Source: CAJBVG01 sp943372995 (GTDB lineage Bacteria; Bacteroidota; Bacteroidia; Sphingobacteriales; Sphingobacteriaceae). Taken from it: a DNA stretch of 64,000 nucleotides. Positions within the stretch are counted from its first letter, which is position 1; the number at the start of each line of letters is the position of its first letter. The stretch is taken from the NCBI GenBank assembly GCA_943372995.1, contig CALSAQ010000002.1, positions 434,001-498,000 of the forward strand. The letters are read 5' to 3'. Under the pieces are notes generated by a model that was not told the DNA's origin, ran no database searches, and saw nothing but the letters and a program-made list of their open reading frames with translations. This document shows positions 45,110-53,259 of the stretch, piece by piece. The position numbers were made by a program, and so were the translations under genes.

Positions 45110-45610
45110 ATGAAAAAACTAATTTTAGTATTTGCATTACTATTTGCGATTCAAGTGGTACATGCGCAAGGTAGCTTAAAACCAGGGCAGAATCAGTTAA
45201 ATGCTGGTTTTGGATTCTCAGGATGGGGTCTCCCAGTGTATATTGGTTTCGACCATGGCTTTAAGAAAAACATCTCTCTTGGGGCTGAACTTTCATTCAG
45301 ATCATATAGAGAAAGAATTATTGGAACTTCATATAGCCACAGCATTTTTGGATTATCAGGAAATGGTAATTATCACTTTAACGAAATTCTCGACATAGAT
45401 GAAGAATGGGATTTATACGCAGGTTTAAATATCGGATTCTATGGTTGGTCTTCTCCTAAATCATATCCAGGTACTTATGCTTCTGGCTTAGGACTTGGCT
45501 TACAAGTAGGAGGTAGATACTTCTTTAGTAGCCGTACAGGTATCAACTTAGAATTTGGAGGTGGAAACGTATTCTCGGGAGGAAAATTTGGTATCACTCA
45601 CAAGTTCTAA
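45110..45610 (+). CDS. Small outer-membrane beta-barrel protein
   Basis: 166 residues with a signal peptide (ending VVHAQ). The mature part reads as an eight-stranded porin-like barrel: LNAGFGFSGWGLPVYIGFDHG, DLYAGLNIGFYGW, GLGLGLQVGGRYFFSS and a C-terminal strand ending FGITHKF with terminal Phe, as required by the barrel assembly machine. Function unknown. It meets the giant T9SS gene tail to tail, three bases apart. Confidence 0.7.
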   Translation: MKKLILVFALLFAIQVVHAQGSLKPGQNQLNAGFGFSGWGLPVYIGFDHGFKKNISLGAELSFRSYRERIIGTSYSHSIFGLSGNGNYHFNEILDIDEEWDLYAGLNIGFYGWSSPKSYPGTYASGLGLGLQVGGRYFFSSRTGINLEFGGGNVFSGGKFGITHKF

Positions 45611-45613
45611 CTA

Positions 45614-48600
45614 TTACAGAATAATGAGTTTTTTGTAATAATATTTGTCAGCTACCTGTATCTTAATTATATAGACTCCAGACCGCAATTTATTAATAGA
45701 ATTACTTATCTCATATTCTGATTGGTTATTAGTAGAGTTATTCGCATGAAGCGGGGTGATAAATTGCCCCAATTCTGTAAATAACTCTACTTTTTTTGTT
45801 TGATTATCTTCATCAAAGATCAATAATTTCGTGTTTCCATTACTTGGATTTGGATACAAATTGATTTTGATTTTTTCTTCCAATTTAGGATTTGTCCCCA
45901 CTAGCTTAGTCACCTTTAGGAGAGCAGATTTCCCATTAACTTCTATTGTATGCAGACCTTTTGAGTAAGCTATTGGATTTAGGATATGATAAGCATAATT
46001 GGCAGTATTTGCCGATTCTTTAATTCTAAATCTAACACTACCTATATTACCATCAGATTTTACTGCAATTTTATCTTTTTTGGCAACTGCAATATTCATT
46101 TCGTTATTTGGAGTAGAAAGAATTCGTATACTGATATTATTGTCTATATTATTTCCAAAAATCTCAGAATTATTATTAATACTTATAGAGTTTTCTTCAA
46201 TAAAGCTTTGATTGGGAAATAGACGATAGCTTAATCCAATTATTGAATCAGGAAGTGTGCTTGTATTCTGTATATTAAGATTAATGTTTACCCAGTCACC
46301 ACTACTATAACTTTCTTTATCAGTAAACGCTTGTAAAGAAACCTCATTATTGTTTGTATTATTGGATATGGTGTCTATACGTTGATGTAATCTTTTAAAG
46401 TTAGTAACAATTGCAAGTGTGTCGTCTTCGTTTATAATTCCATCTCCATTGCAATCCATATATTTAGCGTTTATGTTGTTTATAGAGTATTGTGTCCAAT
46501 TCTCACAGTATTGAGATGCCCAAGTATTAGAAATAATTGAACGAGGAGTGCCAACAGTATTATACATACTCCCTAAATAAATTAAGTCATTTAGATTTAC
46601 TGTGTTATTGTTATCTGCATCACCAGGCCAAACACATGATATAGTTTTAATAGTAAGCTTAGGGCTCAGTTCTAGGTCACAACCAGCATTTAACACGCAT
46701 TTGTAGTAATGATACTCTCTAAAGATATCCTCGTTTTTCCTTGAAAAGTAAATACTATTTGCTAAAACTACAGACTTGTACGTAGTGTCTACATTATCTA
46801 GATCTTGGTAATTATTGCCATCAAATGAAATGTACCATTTATGAGAATTAATGATACCATTGAAATCTATTTTTATGTGTGTGGTATCTCCAAAGCAACC
46901 ATTTTCAATAGTGTAATTCTGAATTATTGGTGAAGCATTGGTTATAATAATTAGTGATTCATGAGTGTATATAGTATCACAAGCATATTTTGAGATGATT
47001 TGACATCTTATTTTCAATCCATTTAAAGAGGATATAGTTCTTCTTATAAAAAGACTCGCTCCAGCTGTTGAAAATATTGAGTCGTTTTCAATAGGTTCAA
47101 AAAATTGACCATTGTATTTTTGCCATATATATTTTTCTATACTACCTGTAGCCTCAAAATCTATATTAATAGAGCTGCATTTAGTGCTTATATATTGTTC
47201 TTGTGGAGATAGATTTATGTTCAACTCATCTATAAATGATACAGGTTTATCGTTTGTATATATTGTATAATTAAATGAATTTTTAATTACACATCTATAC
47301 CTGTAACTTTTCTCTGTATTTGAATAAATTGTTAGAATGCTACTTTGTGTTCCTTTGTATATTTCATCATCATGGATATCTACATATGCTTGGCCTTCGA
47401 AGGAGCTTTGCCATTGAAAAAATAATGGATAAAGACTATTGTAGTCGATGCTCAATACAGTAGAGTCCGCAGTGCAATTTTTTGAATTGCCAATAATTGT
47501 TTTATTTACATAAGGGAGGGTTTGGATTGTAAGCGTTGCAAAATTAGAAGTATCTGAATTTAAAGGATTACAGCCATTTACTATACATCTGAATGTGTAA
47601 TTATTATATTGGATGTTTGATTTGATTGAGAGTGTTGATGTATTAATGCCGTTAAAGTTATTATCACCAATAATATTTACAAATCCATTTCCTTGGTTAT
47701 ACTGCCATTGGTATGTAAATAAATTGGAATTAGCTTTTACTCTCATCAATACATTACCACCATCATAAGTTGTGATATCTACAGGGTGTTCAACTACTTT
47801 AGGTTTTGTTAGCTTAATGGTGGATACTTCATTAGTATATATCGTATCTCCACATGTCCCAATTGCCATACATCTGTATTTATAATTGTCAAGAGATTGT
47901 GGTAGGTTGTTAATTACCAAGGTATTGGTCGAAACGTTATTATAAATACTATTATTTACTAAATTAATAAATCCTCCACCTGTATTAATTTGCCACTTAT
48001 AAACTAAGTTATTCCCTGAGAATTGAGTAGGTATAGATATGGAGCTCATTGCATTGCACCAATATTGAGTAGATGCATCTTTTGTAATCTTTGTAATAGG
48101 TTTTACGGTAAGTACACTTACAGAGCTATATCTTGTGTAACAATCAATAATCATACATCTAATACTACAACTATTGTAATTTATATTAGCTAGTACATTT
48201 AAAGTAGATGTATTAACCCCATTAAATATAGAATCATCGGTTAAGTTTACATAGGGTAAACTTGGACCCATTTTTATTTGCCACTGAAATGTTTTATTGG
48301 GTATATTATCATGAGTAAGGTTATATTGAAAACTTTCAAACTCACAAACAGTTTTATTTGGTAATGATAGGTTTACAGTGCTTTGTATAACGTTTACATA
48401 TTGAATGGTTGAATCAATGTAATCATTGTTAGATGCAATTAGCTTAATTTCGTAATTCCCAGCATTGGTGAATGTGTAAGAAAGAACTCTAAATGATGAT
48501 ACAAGTACATTGTTAATATACCATTTATAATATAGTGCATTTTTAGAGTTGTTAATCTCCTCTAGTTTTTGATTGATACAATAAGTTGTTTGAGAAGTTG

Positions 48601-50479
48601 AAAATTCTGCTTTTACTTTATTAGATAAATTTGCATTATTTACCTTTAAAATTGAGCCATCACTTGCACAAACAAAGGCTGTAGTGTCGTTTATAAATGT
48701 AAGATCAGTTGTATAATCTACTATTTGAAAGAAATTATTTTCCAGGCTTTTGATAGTCGGAATTGTTCTATCTATTTTATAAATATTACTTGTTCCAATT
48801 GAATAAATGTAAGTATTGGAACTAATAAAATTGCCCCGCGAACTAAAATACCCTGAATTCCCATTTAATATATTCCATGTATACCCACCGTCTGTAGTAT
48901 ATCTAATACTGTACGGTCCACTAGTGCCGTAACCCCCTAATAAGCCAAAACCATTATCTTGCATTAATATTGACCCAGCTTTAACACCTTGAATAGTTTT
49001 ATGTAATTGCCATGTAGAACCAGCATTTAGAGTTTTATAAATTTTAATATTATAATTTTCGGTACACAAAATATAACCAACTTGTTTATTTGTAAAACAT
49101 ATATCTACAAGAGATTCATCGGATTCAAAATTGTAAGTGCTCCAAGTCTCACCCTTATTGTTGGATATAAGAATAGTACTATTATTTATTAGACATATCC
49201 CAGTAATTGAGTCGATGAAATATATTTTTACTGCTTTTTCATTTGCATAAGTAAGTGTAAATTTTTTTGTCCAATTCTTACCACCATCTGTAGTTTTATA
49301 AATACTATTCCCCCCAACAAAACCTAACTTCGAATTAATAAAAAATTGACTCTCTAATTCTACTAAATTATCTTCTGCGCCTAACCAAGTTTTACCTGCA
49401 TCCGTGGATTTTAAAAAGTCTATGCCAGTAGAATAAATAGTGTCGTTTCCAAATGATTGGATGCAGTTTAAAATATTATGTGTTCCAAAAAGTTGAAGTT
49501 TGTTGTTTTGATCCACATCTACCATTAACCCTTGATCGGTGCCAAAGTATAGCGTATCTGAGTTTTTGTTTAATAATGAGTTTACATTCATTGCATTCGT
49601 CAAAGGGTAACTCTGCCAGGTAAAACCACCATCATTTGTTTTCCTAATGGTATCGTTCTTTACACTTATAATGTACCCTTTGGTATTACTCGTAAAGGTC
49701 ATTAATTGATGAGTAGAATTAATACCTGTAGGAAATTTGTAAATTCTATTCCAGTTTTTTCCATAATTATCTGTTCGGAAAATCTCATCATAAGGGGTAG
49801 TTGAACCATGGTTTATAAGTACTAAGGCAGTACTGTCATTTAGATACTGTACATCTTTTATACATCTTTCAACAAAGCTTTGTATAAAAGTCGCAATATA
49901 AAACCAACTGGCTCCTTTTGTGGTAGATACATAAACAGCATCCCAGTTGTAGAAATATAATTTATTTTGATGTACTTTGTAAAACGAAGTAACATCGTAT
50001 TTTTCTGGTAAATCAAAACAACGCACCCAAGTTTTACCCCCATCAATTGTTCTTCTTAAGCTTATGTTATTAGCGAATAAGAAATCGCCAAATACTGCAA
50101 ATCCAATCGTATCATTAATAAAATAGACATCTTTAATGGAAAGTGTAGGGTCCTGGTATATAATAGACCAAGTGTTCCCCTCATCAACCGATTGAAATAT
50201 AGTTTTTTCTGAGACTGTATAATAATTATTTGTTTCAGATTTACTAATTTCAGAGAAATAGTAATTGGTGCTAGGAGATAAATCTTTTACGAATTTTAAA
50301 TCCGTAGAATACTTTACAATGTTTCCAGCTTGACCTACTGCAATAAAATGATTTTGATCTGGAGTTAATACAAAATCCTTTATATTTTTATTTATTGCAG
50401 ATGCGATTATAGTTTTTTCAGTTTGTGCCTGGCAAATATTATGTATAGCTAATATTAGTACAAGTATTTTTGTTTTCAT
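45614..50479 (-). CDS. Giant multidomain T9SS-secreted protein
   Basis: 1,621 residues from the ATG at 50479. Signal peptide (ending NICQAQ); an N-terminal region (about 25-600) with about nine Asp-box/BNR-type units such as TDGGKNWTKKF, TNDGGFTWQSY and STDAGKTW, likely a propeller of the Ycf48/sortilin kind; a PKD-like domain (about 620-705); six Ig-like repeats of about 95 residues (about 705-1280, each with FQWQ/YKWQ and YRCxI); a calcium-type dockerin-like stretch (about 1284-1375, with GDADNNNTVNLNDL and DCNGDGIINEDDT); a beta-sandwich module; and the T9SS sorting domain (about 1545-1621, with LYPNPSNGN). A surface adhesin or structural protein is likely. An upstream ATG at 50494 is less likely. 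Confidence 0.8.
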   Translation of the reverse strand: MKTKILVLILAIHNICQAQTEKTIIASAINKNIKDFVLTPDQNHFIAVGQAGNIVKYSTDLKFVKDLSPSTNYYFSEISKSETNNYYTVSEKTIFQSVDEGNTWSIIYQDPTLSIKDVYFINDTIGFAVFGDFLFANNISLRRTIDGGKTWVRCFDLPEKYDVTSFYKVHQNKLYFYNWDAVYVSTTKGASWFYIATFIQSFVERCIKDVQYLNDSTALVLINHGSTTPYDEIFRTDNYGKNWNRIYKFPTGINSTHQLMTFTSNTKGYIISVKNDTIRKTNDGGFTWQSYPLTNAMNVNSLLNKNSDTLYFGTDQGLMVDVDQNNKLQLFGTHNILNCIQSFGNDTIYSTGIDFLKSTDAGKTWLGAEDNLVELESQFFINSKLGFVGGNSIYKTTDGGKNWTKKFTLTYANEKAVKIYFIDSITGICLINNSTILISNNKGETWSTYNFESDESLVDICFTNKQVGYILCTENYNIKIYKTLNAGSTWQLHKTIQGVKAGSILMQDNGFGLLGGYGTSGPYSIRYTTDGGYTWNILNGNSGYFSSRGNFISSNTYIYSIGTSNIYKIDRTIPTIKSLENNFFQIVDYTTDLTFINDTTAFVCASDGSILKVNNANLSNKVKAEFSTSQTTYCINQKLEEINNSKNALYYKWYINNVLVSSFRVLSYTFTNAGNYEIKLIASNNDYIDSTIQYVNVIQSTVNLSLPNKTVCEFESFQYNLTHDNIPNKTFQWQIKMGPSLPYVNLTDDSIFNGVNTSTLNVLANINYNSCSIRCMIIDCYTRYSSVSVLTVKPITKITKDASTQYWCNAMSSISIPTQFSGNNLVYKWQINTGGGFINLVNNSIYNNVSTNTLVINNLPQSLDNYKYRCMAIGTCGDTIYTNEVSTIKLTKPKVVEHPVDITTYDGGNVLMRVKANSNLFTYQWQYNQGNGFVNIIGDNNFNGINTSTLSIKSNIQYNNYTFRCIVNGCNPLNSDTSNFATLTIQTLPYVNKTIIGNSKNCTADSTVLSIDYNSLYPLFFQWQSSFEGQAYVDIHDDEIYKGTQSSILTIYSNTEKSYRYRCVIKNSFNYTIYTNDKPVSFIDELNINLSPQEQYISTKCSSINIDFEATGSIEKYIWQKYNGQFFEPIENDSIFSTAGASLFIRRTISSLNGLKIRCQIISKYACDTIYTHESLIIITNASPIIQNYTIENGCFGDTTHIKIDFNGIINSHKWYISFDGNNYQDLDNVDTTYKSVVLANSIYFSRKNEDIFREYHYYKCVLNAGCDLELSPKLTIKTISCVWPGDADNNNTVNLNDLIYLGSMYNTVGTPRSIISNTWASQYCENWTQYSINNINAKYMDCNGDGIINEDDTLAIVTNFKRLHQRIDTISNNTNNNEVSLQAFTDKESYSSGDWVNINLNIQNTSTLPDSIIGLSYRLFPNQSFIEENSISINNNSEIFGNNIDNNISIRILSTPNNEMNIAVAKKDKIAVKSDGNIGSVRFRIKESANTANYAYHILNPIAYSKGLHTIEVNGKSALLKVTKLVGTNPKLEEKIKINLYPNPSNGNTKLLIFDEDNQTKKVELFTELGQFITPLHANNSTNNQSEYEISNSINKLRSGVYIIKIQVADKYYYKKLIIL

Positions 50480-50692
50480 TGAATAGATGTGCATGTAATT
50501 ATAAAACGAACAATATTTCGTAATGTAAATTCTTCAAATGTAAAGAAAAGATTTTAAAAGAATGTATGTCTAATTCGTTGTACAGTAGTGGATTACTTTA
50601 TATCTCCTGAATTAAACTTGAGCTTAGTGGAGTGAATACATTTTTAAGAGATATGTAGTATACCTCTTATATGAATTGGTGAAAAACAAGAA

Positions 50693-51166
50693 TTACTGAA
50701 CCATTTTATTGGCGCAGTAAGAGCTAGCAAATGCTTCAGGCTTTGCTTTAAATACAAAACCCATACTTAAAATATAACCCATTGCTTCATGAAGTGCTTG
50801 GTTAGATTTAAAGTTTGGGTTTGTGTTTATATCGGCATGTACTTCTAAATCTACATCATACAAATCCAATAAATCGCATAACGAATATGCTGTTTCAATT
50901 GAGCGTTGAACCTCATTCAACATGCGTTCTTTAATGCTCATTTTTTTCTGGATTTTTTCCTGATGAATGTACATGAAACCACCTTTTTGTTCTCTTAAGA
51001 AAACAATAACAGTAGCAAAATCAATTAGATTTCCTTTTACTTGAGAGTCTGTTCCAATACATACTTTAAGCTTGTTCCCGAGTTCGTACTCTCGTTCGAT
51101 GGTCTTTTCAACTTCAGTAATTAAGTCTACAGATAAAGGTTCACCACTAAATTTTTTCCAAGTCAT
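50693..51166 (-). CDS. YkuK/DUF458-family RNase H-like protein
   Basis: 157 residues. The YkuK family adopts an RNase H-like fold: VCIGTDSQVKGN holds the first acidic residue and LEVHADINTNPNFKSNQALHEAMGYI the later ones. The start at the ATG 51166 (MTWKKFSGEP) fits the family; a TTG at 51187 would add seven residues. Biological role unknown; YkuK is known only as an uncharacterised conserved protein. Confidence 0.8.
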   Translation of the reverse strand: MTWKKFSGEPLSVDLITEVEKTIEREYELGNKLKVCIGTDSQVKGNLIDFATVIVFLREQKGGFMYIHQEKIQKKMSIKERMLNEVQRSIETAYSLCDLLDLYDVDLEVHADINTNPNFKSNQALHEAMGYILSMGFVFKAKPEAFASSYCANKMVQ

Positions 51167-51302
51167 ATGATAGAATTTAAGTTTCAAATCAATGACCGTA
51201 CTCCTTTTTACGGTCTATAAAAATAAGTCATTTTTAATCGACTGTAAGTCAGGATAATATTATATTTTTATTAACAATAGTGAATTGTTCCCTAAATACA
51301 TC

Positions 51303-51366
51303 AGCACACTAGCATATCAGCATATTAGCATACTAGCATACTAGCATACTAGCATATCAACATACT
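51303..51366. repeat. Eight-unit AGCATACT array at the ettA end
   Basis: Eight consecutive 8-base units: AGCACACT, AGCATATC, AGCATATT, three AGCATACT, AGCATATC and AACATACT. The last unit overlaps the ettA stop codon (51365-51367). It is the longest array in the window. The word is the complement of the TATGCTGA family. Confidence 0.85.
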
Positions 51367-53044
51367 AACCCAGTTTCTTATATCTAATCCTCTTCGGTCC
51401 AATATCGCCTAAACGTTTCTTGCGGTTTTCTTCGTATTCGGTATAGTTTCCATCAAAGAAGTAAACCTGAGAGTCGCCTTCAAAAGCTAAGATGTGTGTG
51501 CAAATACGATCCAAGAACCAACGGTCGTGAGATATAATTACTGCACAACCTCCAAATTCTTCTAACGCTTCTTCTAACGAACGTAGTGTATTGATATCAA
51601 TATCATTTGAGGGCTCATCGAGTAAAATTACATTTGCTCCTTGTCTTAACATCATAGCTAAATGTACTCTGTTACGTTCTCCACCAGATAAGTTTGCGAT
51701 TTTCTTTTGTTGATCGGCACCACTAAAATTAAAACGAGATACATACGCTCTTGAATTAATTTGTTTGTTACCTAAAAGCATAGTATCTGTTCCTCCTGTT
51801 ATGGTTTCGAAAACAGTTTTCTCAGGATCCATGTCTTTATGCATTTGATCTACATAGGCAAGTTTTACCGTTTCTCCAATTTTGAAAGTACCAGAATCGG
51901 GTTGTTCTTCACCAGTGATGAGTTTGAACAAAGTAGTTTTACCTGCACCGTTTGGCCCAATAATTCCTACTATTCCAGCAGGTGGTAAACTAAAACTTAA
52001 GTTCTCGTAAAGTAACTTATCACCATATGCTTTTGAAATATTATTTGCTTCAATTACCACATTTCCTAAACGTGGTCCTGGTGGAATAAATAACTCCAAG
52101 CGTGCTTCTCTTTCTCCAGTTTCTTCGCTTGCTAATTTTTCATAATTCGATAAACGCGCTTTCGATTTTGCATGACGAGCTTTAGGTGCCATACGTACCC
52201 ATTCTAATTCTCGTTCTAATGTTTTCTGACGTTTAGTTTCTTGTTTCTCTTCCATTGCTAAACGTTTAGCTTTTTGATCAAGCCAAGAAGAATAATTTCC
52301 TTTCCATGGTATACCTTCTCCTCTGTCTAATTCTAATATCCATCCTGCAACATTATCTAAGAAATACCTATCGTGTGTTACAGCGATTACCGTTCCTTTA
52401 TATTGTTGTAAATGTTGCTCTAACCAATCAATCGACTCTGCATCCAAGTGGTTGGTAGGCTCATCTAATAATAAGACATCTGGTTCTTGCAAAAGCAGTC
52501 GGCATAATGCAACTCTGCGTCGTTCTCCTCCTGAAAGTACTTTTACAGAAGTTTCTGGATCGGGGCAACGTAAGGCATCCATAGCTCTCTCAAGTTTAGA
52601 ATCAAGTTCCCAACCTCCAACAGCATCTATTTGATCTTGTAATTCCCCCTGACGCTGCATGAGTTTGTCCATTTTGTCAGCATCTTCGTAGTATTCTGGC
52701 AGTCCAAACTTTTCGTTGATTTCTTCGTATTCTTTGATGATATCTGTAATAGATTTTACACCTTCCTCTACGATTTCTCTAACGGTTTTATTTTCATCAA
52801 GTTGAGGCTCCTGTTCTAAAAAGCCTACACTGTATCCTGGTGAGAATACAACTTCTCCCTGATAAGCCTTATCAACACCCGCTATAATTCTTAATAAAGA
52901 TGATTTACCAGAGCCATTTAAACCTAAAACACCAATTTTTGCTCCGTAAAAAAATGAAAGGTATATGTTCTTAAGTACTTGTTTTTGAGGTGGATGTATC
53001 TTATTTACACCCGCCATTGAAAATATTATTTTTTCGTCAGACAT
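51365..53044 (-). CDS. ettA: Energy-dependent translational throttle protein EttA
   Basis: 559 residues, ABC-F ATPase that binds the ribosomal E site and links translation to the ATP/ADP ratio. Two cassettes with Walker A GLNGSGKSS and GPNGAGKTT, signatures LSGGERRR and LSGGERNR, Walker B LLLDEPTN and ILLDEPSN. The linker after the first cassette and the ending (GDIGPKRIRYKKLG) are typical of EttA rather than Uup. Copies of the 8-base repeat flank the gene at both ends. Confidence 0.93.
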   Translation of the reverse strand: MSDEKIIFSMAGVNKIHPPQKQVLKNIYLSFFYGAKIGVLGLNGSGKSSLLRIIAGVDKAYQGEVVFSPGYSVGFLEQEPQLDENKTVREIVEEGVKSITDIIKEYEEINEKFGLPEYYEDADKMDKLMQRQGELQDQIDAVGGWELDSKLERAMDALRCPDPETSVKVLSGGERRRVALCRLLLQEPDVLLLDEPTNHLDAESIDWLEQHLQQYKGTVIAVTHDRYFLDNVAGWILELDRGEGIPWKGNYSSWLDQKAKRLAMEEKQETKRQKTLERELEWVRMAPKARHAKSKARLSNYEKLASEETGEREARLELFIPPGPRLGNVVIEANNISKAYGDKLLYENLSFSLPPAGIVGIIGPNGAGKTTLFKLITGEEQPDSGTFKIGETVKLAYVDQMHKDMDPEKTVFETITGGTDTMLLGNKQINSRAYVSRFNFSGADQQKKIANLSGGERNRVHLAMMLRQGANVILLDEPSNDIDINTLRSLEEALEEFGGCAVIISHDRWFLDRICTHILAFEGDSQVYFFDGNYTEYEENRKKRLGDIGPKRIRYKKLG

Positions 53045-53061
53045 CGTTATTAAATTTTATG

Positions 53062-53091
53062 CGAATATCGGTAAATAAGTCTAAAGTCCAA
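53062..53091 (-). promoter_or_regulatory. Promoter for ettA
   Basis: On the minus strand TTG at 53091-53089, a 19-base spacer and GATATTCG at 53069-53062, two mismatches from TAnnTTTG. The leader to the ATG at 53044 is about 15 bases. Confidence 0.35.
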
Positions 53092-53124
53092 TCTCCAATT
53101 CCTTCGTAAAAAAAATGTCATAAT

Positions 53125-53148
53125 AGCATACTAGCATATCAGCATACC
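53125..53148. repeat. AGCATACT array between ettA and clpC
   Basis: Three 8-base units (AGCATACT, AGCATATC, AGCATACC) in the divergent gap upstream of ettA and clpC, in the same orientation as the array at 51303. Confidence 0.8.
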
Positions 53149-53173
53149 TGCTTATTAAACTCTTGGCGTAGTT

Positions 53174-53202
53174 TTTGACCATTGTTGATAACATTATTTT
53201 TA
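53174..53202 (+). promoter_or_regulatory. Promoter for clpC
   Basis: TTTG at 53174-53177, a 17-base spacer and TATTTTTA at 53195-53202, one mismatch from TAnnTTTG. The leader to the ATG at 53260 is about 50 bases and contains AGAAAGGA ten bases before the start, one of few purine-rich ribosome-binding-like sites here. Confidence 0.4.
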
Positions 53203-53259
53203 AAGCGAGAAGAACAATTTAATATATTAGAACGTTCTGAAGACAGAAAGGAATTAACT

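Noticed and set aside
45612..45640. Weak hairpin between convergent genes as a terminator
   Set aside because: Only seven AT-rich base pairs with a 15-base loop; too weak to claim.
51303..51366. Array resembling a small CRISPR or regulator array
   Set aside because: Units are only 8 bases with no spacers and no cas genes nearby; it is a simple tandem repeat.
53182..53259. Longer ClpC from a TTG
   Set aside because: The first 26 residues do not resemble ClpC, and they cover the likely promoter.
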